Positions 37,701-49,800 of a DNA stretch of 64,000 bases are shown here, one piece after another (positions within the stretch are counted from its first letter, which is position 1; every line of letters starts with the position of its first letter). The notes under the pieces are model-generated. The model had not been told where the DNA came from. It was given only the letters and a program-made list of their open reading frames with translations, and ran no database searches. A program made the translations under genes and the position numbers. Origin of the DNA: Toxoplasma gondii ME49 (Eukaryota > Apicomplexa > Conoidasida > Eucoccidiorida > Sarcocystidae); NCBI RefSeq assembly GCF_000006565.2, contig NC_031470.1, positions 746,954 to 810,953 of the forward strand. The letters run 5' to 3'.

Positions 37701-40700
37701 GGACTCCGCTCACGTTTTACCAAGCTACCCGGATTGCTTTAACGTTTCTATGTGCTCAGTGGATCGAGTTCGACCTGGACCAAAATCCTCCTCGCGCGAA
37801 GTGTGTCGTCTACCGACCAACGGCCTACGAAGACATCAAGCCGCAAGGAACTAGCTTTGCAGCGTCATTGCCGGCTAGCAGCGCTCGTAAGCTTAATACA
37901 GCGGTTCTGTTTATCCAGTGAACAGAAATGGATGCATCTATGGCTATTTCCTCACTGTCGAATCGAGTCGGGCCGCCACCGAAGGTCGATTACTTATCAT
38001 CAGGGGACAGTAGTGCAGCCGTTGAAGTCCGGTCGGGAGTTATCTGTGATCATAACGGCTACTTCAGAGATCAAGGGTGCGAGAAGAGTCAAAACAGAAG
38101 CCGGCACCCTGCGATATGAAGCTTGTAACACTACTTCTACACCCGAGACCATGGTATATGGAAACCTCGCAGCTCGCTAGGCTGTTCCGCTGGAGATCTA
38201 GACAGCTTATCAGACTTCTACCAGTATCCTTGCATGGTCATTCAACGGCGGCAATGACACTATGATTGTGAGAATTCTTGTTCGCGTTAACACTACCCGA
38301 GTTAACACACACTGACATTCTACTCTCGACGTGAGCATATATTTCTGTGTGTGCTTCGCAGATTGGGGCCCTTGGATCGGCACTTTCCTCGCCCCCAAGA
38401 GTGTCCTCATTAAGTCGGGCGAAGTGGATCCAACAGATTTCTTCCAGAAGAAGGAAGCCAAGTTCTTCCGCAAGGTGTGCCTGACCGATCGAAAGGGTTC
38501 GCAGATTATCCTCAGTGCAGGTGCAATCCACTCTGCTGTCATCCTCTACAAATCGGGTGAGCGGGCATTCACGTTTCATTGAACATCTGTCGAGATGGGA
38601 TTCAGCGCCATTTCTTAGTTGCCGGCGATTCCTCTAGTGGTTGGTCTGTGCCCTTCAAGTCGGTTACTATTGTGAACAAAAAGCCATGTTCCTGACGAGT
38701 CGTCTCGATTATGTGGTGCCAGGTATCGGCCCGATTCCTCAACTCAAGAAAATCAAGACTCCCGTCATCGTGGAACACCCGTACCTGGGTAAGTGCGGTT
38801 CACTGGTTTATAATGTGTCGGAACATGCTACCGCATTCCGCATCGACGATCGATACCGTCTGTCGGAGGTGCGATGTCCTCAGCTTCGCATCATACTCGC
38901 CACAAGGAACAGTCTCAACGCTGGCTGTTCATCCCATGGGCAAATGTCAAGAACTTCAAGTGTGTTTCTTAATTTCATTCATGGTTTCCAATTCATTCTC
39001 TTTCTGCTGACGGCCGTTGTCTGTAATCGCAGCTCAAACGCCGGCGCTCACCAGTGTTTCCGCGTCACCTCTTGTTCCTATCGTACCCTCGTATTTCAAG
39101 TCCTTGGCAGGGGGTAGCGTTTTCTGGGGCGTATATACTACCAGCTGGACTATTGATTGAAGTCTTGAAGGTCTTCGTTTTTTACCTGATCCGATCTCTT
39201 TTTACTCGTTTTCTATTCTGCTCGTTCTACAGGACAGCGCTTCAGCGACCGTGTTTTCATCCCCGTCAGTGCTTTCTCGAAACACTATGCTGACGAGTTG
39301 ACACCCGTCCCGTTTGCACCGATCCGGCGTTTGTCGAGCTTGGACCCCCTTTCGCCTAAGGCAACGACGCCTCGAGGCAGGACGCGCAGAGACAGGCACT
39401 TCTCCAACAAAGACGAAGCAGAGCCGAGCAGCGGCCACGATGAGACCAAGCGAGGTATCCGCAAGGAGCGCAGGCACCAGAAGGGCACCTTCACTGCAGG
39501 CGACCAGGTGAATGTGGAAGGCGGCGAGGGGAAGGAGGAAGCGGATCAGGGCGTGACGAGAGCAACAGGGGGGATTTCGGCTCTAGGAGTCTCTGAGAAT
39601 GACGAAGACGGCGCCGAAGTGGCGAATGCGTTCAACGAGGATGACCAGGCTTCAGGCTCCTCGCCCGCCCGCATCTTCCTCATGGACCTCCAGAAGCCCA
39701 TTCCTCCCGAGTTGTCCGGTAAATACCTTGACGTCTACGTTCCTGAGAAAGGCGAACTGGATCCACCACGTGTGTGCCAAGGCATGGGTATCAAGAAGGG
39801 TGGACCCCCGCACGGTTGCGACAAGGAAAATTACAGGTGAGGCTGGTCAGACGATTGCCTCACTCTGACAACCAAGATTCGCATAACTGCTGTACACCAC
39901 CACTCCAATGCATTGCTTAAGAGCTTGTTGAAATCGCAGCCGACTGCAGAAGAAAAAGTATCAGATGCCCCCCGACGCGATGAAACTATGCCGTGACTGA
40001 AAGAGGAAAACAGCGTTCAAGACTAGAACCACACCTCTTTGGCTGTACGCCTTCTCGGTGTCTGCCACACCAGGACAGCGAGACTCATTAGATCTCTGGG
40101 AATAGCCCAACAGGAGAGGTCTGGTCACGTATGTGACAAGCCATACCTGGCCGTTTTCTCCTATCATTTCACTGCAGGTTGTTGCTGGGCGTTTGTGTTT
40201 GCAGCATTGGTCGCCGCACGTTGAGTTGCTCTTTGATGGTCGCTGAGGAGATGTCGGGCGGCCGCGCTCAGGAAGGCATCATCTATGCCTCGCGTTTCAT
40301 TTTCCCACCCCTCTTTAGAAACGACCCGCTTGTGGACGTGATCTTCGAGATCCTGCGTTCGTGCTCGGAATACAGAGCCCCCTTTGCTGTCGCGGGTTTG
40401 AAACCGTTGTGCGCCATTGTCGTGCCCATTATCAAGTGCTTCCGGTAAGCACGACGCATGTGTCGCGTTAACCTACTGCTTTGTCTAGCTAAAACGCTCT
40501 TCACACTCACCGAGGTTCTTGCTTGAAAGTAGCACACACCCCGCCTGATTGTCAAAATGTCGTCCAGCAGTTGACGGCGGAATCACATAAGCGCTTCGCA
40601 GCACGAATACTTTGCTGCACTCCTCACCACCGCAGTCTCGAGTCGAGAGGCGTAGGACTATGCGCCCCGCAGTAAGAGGCTTACGTCGTGACATTGGGAA

Positions 40701-43700
40701 CGTTTATGCATGCTCACTCATTAAAGAAACAATATCATCTTTGTCATCCCATCAGGAAGTCGCTGGCAACGTTCTACTTCACAGCCGAACCGAAATCTCG
40801 AGGATCCGTTCGTCTCTCCGCAAACGGCATGATCGACGTCAACGGCAACTACTTAAAGGATGAGCAAGATCTCTTTGACGCCGTCCGTGGAGTGTCGAAC
40901 CTGATTAACGCCATGAACGGAGACGCGTACAGGTGAGCGCCTGTGCGGGGAGAAACTATTGAGATGAAAGCCTAGAGCGTAGAATGATTTCTTGGTGAAT
41001 GCACAAGCTTTTGGCTTCCCAATCGGTATCTTGGTCTGTCTAAATGAGCGCATGAGAGTACCATGAGACACTGCGTCTATCTCAGAGTCATCGTGCTGCA
41101 GGCATGTTTGCTCTCCAAATGCCTTGACATGGTTGAGTCTCTTTCCTGCAGCCGTTTCTTATTGCCCTTAAATACCCAATAGGTTTCACGTGTCGTTTAT
41201 CTAAAACTTTTTTAAGTAGAATTATCTTTGAAAATGAGGATCGAGGGTGCACGGGTGCTCAATGCTCTGAAAACAATCAAAAATGAAAGGTAACCTCCCA
41301 CGCCTATGGATGGGTACGACACGGACTTCACAAACAAGACTAGTCTGAAACTGTGCAAATTCGTGGTGGAAGAATTGTCTTTTTACGCTAGAGCTTTATT
41401 GAGCAGTGTACCCACTGCAGCTTTTCCGGATCCGAAATCCATCGCATGGATGGATGGCGGTGCTGTGTCTGGAGTTTGTCTTCAGAGGCGTTCTCCAACC
41501 CGCCGGGTCCCTCTCGTGTCCAGTGACGGTCTTGAACGGCTTGCTCGATCTCATCCTGACTGTGGCCAGCATGACTTCTCTCTTCATCACGAAACCAGGG
41601 AACCTTCCTCTGGTAAGCGGGAACAGCCATCAAGGGAGTGTTCTTGATTATCGTAGGTACCATCGTGTCTCTGTTCAACCTGAGTTAAACAGTTTTGGAT
41701 GACGGATCAATTGTAACAAGAAAAATTATACTTAGATGGTGTGGTACTTACAAAACATGGTCTATAGATGAGCTCTGAGTTCTCAAAGCTGACTTTGTTC
41801 GAAGGGGGAAGCAGACAGAGACAGAGGGCATCTCTCCGTACGCTGTTCTCAAACAGAAGACACCCCGGCTGCTATGGTGTCCGCGCCTGGTGTCATGTTC
41901 TGGGCGGGAAGGGTAATGCTTGTGACGTGTGCTTGGCTAAGTTCTATATTTGTTTCGTTCTGCCGAAGTGAATCTTATTTTCGTTGTACTCCGCCAGATG
42001 CTGCGACAATGCTGAAGGCTGGTTTCTGGTCTGAGGTACTTCAGCAGCGCATGTGTTCCCAATAAGTCGCTGTGATACAAACGTTCCGCTCGTAGAGCGC
42101 TATAGCTTATGGAAGGTACGAATTATTCGTAGCGGCTCAATTCGGTCCTTGATGCGGGCGTGTTACTACGCTCCATCCACGTCAACGGGGCACAGGGACA
42201 AGGCCAAGCAAAAATAATCATACGAATAGTTGACTGGTCTGCGCGTACGGGCACACAACAGTGAGACATACGGTGGCTGGCATGTGTGCAGATCCAAAAG
42301 TACCTTCAAGACTTGCTTCCCGCCAACAGCCGTCGCCTTCGTCGGCTGGTGGCTGTCGGTGACGATGTCAAGCCCCGCCGATTGGAGGCGACCGACCTGG
42401 GTGACCTCGAAGAGCCTGGCGATTACCACCAGGACGGCATGAACGAGCCAAACACATTCATCTTGGAAGACTACAGCGACCACGTGATCGAAAATGTCGA
42501 CGAAAAGAAGATGGAGGAGCTCGGCATCAAGCGCAAGCTGGAAGAAGTGAGCAAACAGAGGGACGAGTGCCGGGGCTGCTGTGCTGCTTGTCCGCGGAAG
42601 CACGAGACGCACAGTCGGCATGGCAGAGGCTGCACCCAGTGCCTTTCATAAAGACGTGCAAGCTGAAAAGGTTCACATGGGACCTTAACGTGTAGGAAAA
42701 TATGAGGGTGGGAGAAACATCGGGGAGGGCGGCGTCTACAGTGGGGAAACACTGTTCGTTACCCCTCCCACGTTTGATCCTTTTGGCATGTGTTGTTCCC
42801 TGTGTAGGCCGGTTTCGACTTCGAGGCTTACCGAAAACATCTGGACCCGAATGCAGAGGAAGACAAGGACACAGTCATTTCTGAGACCGCGAATTGGTTC
42901 GTGTCACGCCGTCTGCAGCAGCAGATGGAGGAGGACCAGCACCTCACCGCGGAAGAAAAACACACGGCTCGTCGGTTGATGGAACTCCAGCGCGAAAAGG
43001 AGGATCACGCTGCCGAGGCGGCGTTCGAGGTTTCTGTCCAAGAATTGGCGGACGCCAAAGCAGCTTGCCAAAAACCGTGCAGCGAAAACGACGCTTGCCC
43101 TGCCGCAGACGTCTGCTGCGCTGCCTTCAACAACTCACTGTGCATTCGGACGCAGGAAACCGAGGAGCTCGAGCGACGCCTGCGGGCGCAAATGTTTGAA
43201 CAGAAACTCACGACCGGTGCCCCTTCGCGACAAGCAAAGCGAACAGAAGAGGGAGTCGCGAACGAGAAAACGGCAGTGTACCCAGAAGGCTTCTTGGGGG
43301 CTCTGCCCAACGCGCTGCCTGAACTTTTGAACTTCGTCCCGTCCCCGCAAAAATCTCCCCCTCACCCCTTGCTGTACGAAAAGCCGCCGCCTCACGACTT
43401 CCCAACATACCTCAATCCTCCCAAGCCAGAAGGCTTTCCTGACCCGTCAATGTTTCCTGCCGCTCCTCCCGCAGGAACTCCCCCTCCCGACGTGCTTCCG
43501 TACACCAACAAACAGTGGGCCGCCACGTTCCCACCGCGTCTCCCAAGTGAGTCATATCTTAACTCGATTGAGGACTGGCTGTGACTGTAGTTTTCTTTGA
43601 AAAAAAGAAACATCATGCAGATCACCTTGCACGCAGTACTGATCAGATGACACCTGAAGTTAGGCTCCCTGTCACACATCATAAAGTGGGATTCCTCGGT

Positions 43701-44725
43701 CCTGATAAACTAAAGGTGTCAGAAACAAAATAGGTGTCAGGGTTGACTTTTGTTCACATGGCCATGGTATACTGTCGACGGCTCGCAATATGCTAGAGTA
43801 CCAGTGTCACGTGCGATATGAGGAGGTGCTAGGAAATAGTCGGGCAGATCGACTCTGCGCATGAATCATCTCTGTCCCGAAGAACGAGTCTGGTTTTCGA
43901 TTTCCGAACCTTGTGATCCGACGACACCAGCATACACTGAAATGTACCCCGAGAAACGGCTCTCTTCCACCTATCTGTCATCCTCAAGAGTCGCACCTGG
44001 AGCTTCCACTGCAGAGACACAGTCCAGCGCTGTAACTGAGCTAGTCAGTTGTACGTAATCAGACACGCGTGCCTCTTCTTGTGACCTTGCTTTTGGATAA
44101 GATGGTCTTTGGTGGTCTTGTTTTTACATGTGGTGTCTAGCTGCAACCTGTTCTCAGGTGCCTGCTTGCGTGTCGTTGCTTCTCAGATCCATACAAGCCG
44201 AAAGAAGTTGCCAAGTACGCACTCACGTACATGTCTAGCGTCTGGCATCACAGCAACACAGTTCCAATGGGCGAGGTTGTCAACACGGACTTCGAGGTCA
44301 TTGGCACTCAGGGTCTTTCGGTCATTGACGCATCCGTTATGAATCAGCTGACTCGACTGAACCCTCTCGCTACTCTCATCATGTTCGGAGTGTAAGTCGA
44401 AACCAACAGCGGTTTATCGAGGGGAAGCAGTGCATGCAGGGGCAGACAGAAACTGCTTAGGTGACCTCACAGAAATGAAGTAACTCCCTGTCCGTAGCTT
44501 TTTGGGCTGCAAGGACAGTTGACGGTGGGCAACTAGCGCAGGTGGTCTACAATTCTGCATTTGTATGCATCTGCATGAACCTTCATCTCGAAGGCTTTGC
44601 GTGAGCAGTGTCCATCTGTACCGCGATTCCATCTGCGCTGTGTGGTCTACAGCTATGGAGCTATGAAGAAGCTCAAGAAGGCAGGCGTAGAAGATGTTCT
44701 CCCACCGCTGCCCCATGAACACTAA
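34743..44725 (+). CDS. GMC-family FAD oxidoreductase, paralog 2, secreted long form
   Basis: FAD-dependent oxidoreductase of the GMC family; substrate unknown. 17 exons: 34743-35178, 35384-35539, 35720-35800, 36263-36456, 36678-36821, 37309-37446, 37760-37886, 38362-38556, 38723-38788, 39233-39836, 40205-40444, 40756-40932, 41486-41612, 42292-42546, 42808-43546, 44187-44391, 44653-44725. They total 3957 nt (1318 aa) with all phases matching. ATG at 34743 is in a CACC context and starts a signal peptide (GKLVFLGALFLMAVSA), so it acts in the secretory route. Residue landmarks: FAD site FDFIVVGCGCAGCPLASYL about 173, GRRVLVLERG about 195, signature 1 VMGGGTSIDLAIY about 250, signature 2 IILSAGAIHSAVIL about 480, AEPKSRGSVRL about 805, catalytic-His region WHHSNTVPMG about 1242, SVIDASVMNQL about 1268. 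Two extra segments: acidic insert 513-713, and insert 853-1226 with CPAADVCCAAFNNSLC and a Pro-rich end. No TM except the leader. The acceptor of exon 11 could also be at 40178, but 40205 gives the same exon length as the paralog. Confidence 0.93.
42808..43546 (+). other. Cys-rich plus Pro-rich insertion domain inside the GMC C-terminal domain
   Basis: Exon 15 of GMC paralog 2 encodes the bulk of an insertion found at the same place in paralog 1 (6024-6519). It opens with AGFDFEAYRKHLD (paralog: IGFDFDSYVKHLK). A charged helix follows (EEDQHLTAEEKHTARRLMEL), then the Cys cluster CQKPCSENDACPAADVCC with FNNSLC. It ends in a Pro-rich stretch finishing QWAATFPPRLP (paralog: QWAASYPPLLP). Spacing is C-x3-C-x5-C-x5-CC-x7-C here and C-x3-C-x11-C-x5-CC-x7-C in the paralog. 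Six cysteines in a secreted protein suggest three disulfides (inference). Confidence 0.8.
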
Positions 44726-46819
44726 CTGTTTAGTAATCCATCTGGAACACTCCATGCCGTTCTGGAAAAGACTTCGGGAATTTCAGTCTGCTTTTGCGCT
44801 GTTGACCAGTCTCTGGTCAACGCCGCCCTGATGGTCCGAAAGTGCTGTCTGCGCCCTCTATGCGATAGCACTATACCTTGTTCCAGGTTTTTGCTGGTTT
44901 CGTTCAATGAAGACTTCTTTGTCGGAGCTGAGAGAAAGTGGCAGAAACGCCACGTATCCGCCGTAGCCTCGCTCTGACAAGGCGTGTACATCTTCCCCCG
45001 CCAATTCCAGGTTACTGTCCCCACTTGGTCTTCGTTTCCCGTGTGTTCCCTGGGCAGATGCGTGTGGCTGGAACGACAGCTGTGGCGCATCGTGCCATGC
45101 CTCCCGTCAAATCGCCGTTTTTTAAACCACCGCTACATGGAATCCACAAAGCCGCGGTAAATTGCCACGGTTCAGTCTTTGTGATGCTTCTGGTGATCCT
45201 TCCTGTGTGAGTTGCGAGAGCGCTGTGGGCGACAGGTAGCAGCTGAACGAGAAAAGACTAGACGCTCTGCGAAGAATTTTTCCCAGCAAGCGCATATCCC
45301 AGACTTCCCGACACTGGCGAAGTCACGCGCGAATGAACTAAACCCGGAAGGCGCACACAATACTTGTAGTAAACACATGTTCCGCCTCCGGTGTGTCGAC
45401 AAATCCTCGAACTCGCCACACAGCCTGCTGATGACGGCAAGAACGACTCTCTGCCTGTGCTGCAGTACTCGTTTGACTGCACGCCTTCCATTTGTTTGTT
45501 GCCTCAGTCAAGCATGCCAAGAATGAACCCGGATTACTTTCATTAGCTCTGCTGCATTAATCCGTGGTGTTCGTTTGGAGCTATTCCGTCAGCGATCTGC
45601 CGTCACCCACCGTGGCTGCTGGCCTCACTAAAAAACCACGACCACATTTGAATCCGAGGAAAACGCACTGTGATGCACTTTATTTCATGAGTGCGGTGTT
45701 CACTTCGATGTAAAGCGGCTCATCGGCGACACGTCATCAACCTTCTACTTATACCCCCGCCCCGCACACTTTTGTGCCATGCGTATCACACCGTGCTGAC
45801 GCAACGCTCATGTTTTTCCCATCCTCGCAGAAGTAGCTGAATAGATTGGGTGAAGCTCTTCGGCGAGGTCTGCAGGGGAGTCTGAATGCCTGTTTGCTTA
45901 CTGCACCCCTCCGCTACAAATTGGTTGGAGCCTGCCACTACGGTGAAAGAAATGCAGCACAAATAGCGTTTCTTGTAAGGAAAGACACATTGAAAACGGG
46001 ATACCCTTGAAAAATGCTGGAACGATTAGCTCTGCCAGATAATTCATACAGTTTCCCTTCGGTTGCCCAACATCCCTGTGAAAGCAACGCTGACGAGGTT
46101 CCGTCATTCTGTTCAGTTCCTCCCGTCAAATGTGAAGCCGAAGTAGTAAATCTAACACGTCAGTGAGCGGTCTGGAGAATAAAATGGCCGGTACTGTGTT
46201 ATGCGGTGTGGTAGTTGCATCAAACCAAATGTCGCCTGGAGAAAGACAAATCCATTTAAGTATGAGTACGAAACCTAGAACTCTCCTTTCGTTCAGCGAA
46301 TTAGAGAATCACTGGACGTCTGATTTTGGGGCGCAGCTGCCATTTGAAACTACACCTGTCTACGAAGCTTCCTTCAGTGGTTGAAAATGTTCTGCTCGAG
46401 AGCGCAGTGCATTCGACTCATTTGCCGGAAATCTAAACGGCCCGTTGAAGCAGCAGGGAAGAGAAAAACGTCCCGATTTCTGCAGTCCACAGCGAGTCAT
46501 AGATTTCGATGGACGTCGTGTCGTTTTTTTACCCGCACCGCTCTGTTACTGTGCAAAGCTCGTTTCGTTAGACAAGAGCCAGGAAAGAAAAACATTCGCA
46601 GTGTCCCTCGTTTACTGAAACGTGCAGTCCCACCCAGAAGAGAGGAAAACTCGCTTCTCAGGCGTGGCTTAAATTAGAATGTGTGTCGCCAATCCGACAA
46701 CGAAATATCAACTACCCGCCCCCCGAAAGGCACACGCACTCACGCAAACCCCGTCACAGGGAGAGGAAAATGTATACGCACTTCTTTTCTCGTTACTGAT
46801 TTGATTTGCTCCCCGCGTT
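44726..46819. other. convergent intergenic region, about 2.1 kb
   Basis: Contains the 3' ends of GMC paralog 2 (+) and the CxxC protein gene (-). A + frame at 44938-45210 with a hydrophobic end was considered as a terminal GMC exon and dropped, because the exon at 44653-44725 matches the paralog. Nothing else seen. Confidence 0.45.
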
Positions 46820-49800
46820 TTAGGAGTCTTCGCTCTCGGCCGTCTCCTGCGATCGCAACTTTCGGTGCTCCCGTGCTGTGTTTCCGAAACACACAAGACA
46901 GAAGGTCAGGCGAAATTTCTCCGCGGCTTAAATAATACTTTGACGGTGTGCAGTGAAAGTCAACATTCCGGAGCTTAGTGGAAGCTCAAAGACGGGGACA
47001 CGCACCGAGAATAAAAAGGTGATTCTTCGTTAGCGTCGAACCTCGACCTCCGTACACGCCAACAGGCAGACAGCAGCGCTAGGTGCGTCAAGTTTCTGGT
47101 GAATGTGAGAACGCGACGATGAAGGCACACCACTGTACCGTTTTTCGCTGTGGCGAGGCTTACCTAAAGCGAAGCGCGCATGTGACAGTGCTCGTTTTAG
47201 GGGCTGCAAGACAGGAACAACCATTTTCTGTGACATGTAGCTGCTCCTGAAACGCACCTCACAGGACTTCTGTGCACTCGACGAACTGCTTGACTTCCTT
47301 TTTTCTGCGGCTCATCTGTACTTTCTACGCCTGCTGCTCAGAGACCGGTACGCATACGTCCCTTTTATCCTCATGTGTCAGTGACGAATGATGTGCGTGT
47401 CTGCGACACTCAGTTCCATCGGTCTCTTTACAAGCGGCATTACGTTTGACGGAAGTACCAGGTAAGATGACTCGACACCGGGCAACCGCTTCTCAACACC
47501 TCTCTGTGGCAGCTTACCCCGAGAACGTCCTTGCGACTTGACTGCTTTGCCAACGCACAAACGCGTCGACACAGGTCGTACAGAGCCGCCTCGCTTCGCT
47601 CCGGGAAAAGCTCCTGCATGAGCAAAACCAACACGTAAATAATTTGGACAGACGAGTTCCCCCATCACAGGGGAAGCAGCATCGACACATGGATCGTAGG
47701 CCGTGGTCAGGCCACGTACTGCAGCAACCACCTGAAAAGAAGACAGTGACGCTTTTCAGCCGACTCAGAGGCTGCTCCAGCACGCGACATCCTAAATTTC
47801 CTTACTGCTGCTCCTTCGCTAAGCAGATGCTGAACGTTGCTCGACTCTCTGTACCACCCGTTGCACTGCGGCGACGCCCGCTCCTTACAGAGATGTAATC
47901 ATGCTTGTCGCGTTCTCTGCAGCTGTCAAGGTCACTGCGGACTTGGGATCAGACCGACTGGTGAGAAATTGTTGCTGCCCCACACAACTCCGCGCAGATG
48001 GCAGAGGAGTCAAGCCCCCACCACAGTGTAGATAGAGAGTTCCGAAAAGGCGCGTTAACTTCTTTAAAGCAGTGGGGAAGAGCACATCTCTGTGAAAGGA
48101 AAAACCGAGCGTGGTTGACAGCATCTTGTAGAAAAACGTGTAAACAACTCGAGATCTATCGGACCACTGTGTTGGCCGCACGTCAGCAGTGGTCTCGCTC
48201 TGAAGATCGGGACAATCGATTCACACCCCGAGACGCTGCATGCGCGGACATGAGCTGTACGTACAGTCCACTCTCCAGGGGCAACTACATTTTCCAGTTT
48301 CTTCACCTCCCCACCATCTACAGACAAACGTCCTCTAGGGGACTACCTCTACAGTAGGAGCAGACGTTTGCACTGAGCGCTGCATGCATCCGCTTACCTT
48401 GAGCTGGCCCTGAAGATTGGCGAAAACGATGTCGTGAGGTTGTAGACAGCGAAGCTGTTTTTCTTGCTCTCTCATGATCTCCCAGACGTCCTCTTTCGCC
48501 TTTGACGTGGGCGCCAGCAAGCGAAACTGAGCAAAATGCCCACATGTGGGACACACACCGTGTCCATTCTCGAGAAGAAAGAGAGACGGGCTATGCTTTG
48601 GAGTCTGGTCGTACACTTGGAGAGAAGGGGAGACTACCGGAGTGAACAACACAGTTGTAAATCTCTTAAGACACGCGTCGGTTTTCCGAATACAGTGGAC
48701 GCCACTACACGTTGTTAAGCAGTTGACGTGGCGGCCATGAAAGGCGCACTGGAGCTTCCATCCGAGAAACGAAGCCCAAGACTTCCATGCATGTGCAGAG
48801 GAAGGATTGTATGTACGACCAAGAGCCAAATCCACTGGCCATAGCCTTGCTTAGAATGACAAAATACGAACAAATCTTCATAGAGCGTCGTGTTTGCACT
48901 ACGGAAGCATCAGAACAACAGAGGATATGAAATGCTGGTCGAATGACGAGCCACCTGATTCTCCCCGAAATGTGCGAGACACGCCCAAAGGCATCGAGAC
49001 GCCTGTAACACACTTCGACACTGATACACTTTTAAGTACCTACACAGTTCGTCGATGTATTTTACCGCGTACCCATTCAGTGCAGGACTACACACGCACA
49101 TGTTTATGGATATGCACTCGAACGCGTACGAATGCGTACATGATCTTCGTGACTGTGCCTTGGATGTACTCACACATAACCATGTCTTCGGTGAGCCCAA
49201 CATGCACAGAAGAAACATCTCTGGTGGGCCGATGTCATCCCGAAGAAGAAACAAATAACTCTGCAAGTGGACACGTCTACTGTGTGTCTTCCCCCCCCCT
49301 CCCCCGCCCAAAAAACGAACTGTCAGATGTTATCCACCACGCCACCACGCAAAGTTGGACATCCACATCCCTCGACATTCTCTTGGAAGTCCATACCGTT
49401 CGACATGAAGGTTAGTCCCCGAAGTCATGTGATCTCCAGTGCACAAGGCACGATACAAATGGACAGCTATGACATTGTTGTAGATATGCATAGGACGAGA
49501 TTATGAATCCTGGCCGAACCGTTCAAGCAGATCCTCTGGATCGGAATTCCCACGTGGTCATTCCAGAACGAACAATCACGAAGCCAGAAAGTAGACTGCT
49601 TGGGTTTTGCAAGTGGATTGCCTTCGGCGGTCCGCTTCCGTTTCACAGATTCACCTGGTTTACCAACCGTCTTGGTTCGGCAAAAACTCACTTTTTCTTG
49701 AGGCATCGGCCGGACAGGCGACACGCGCGCCAGCTGACGAGCAACCCGGTGATAGCGTCTCTGCAGTTGCGTCTTCTCCTCGGCGCTGAGAGTCTCCAGG

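Noticed and set aside
38070..38180. Extra exon in GMC paralog 2 between exons 7 and 8
   Set aside because: A short coding-looking stretch exists, but exon 7 joins exon 8 directly in phase and the paralog has no counterpart.
44938..45210. + frame with hydrophobic C-terminus as last exon of GMC paralog 2
   Set aside because: The exon at 44653-44725 fits phase and paralog; the 44938 frame would join in a different phase.
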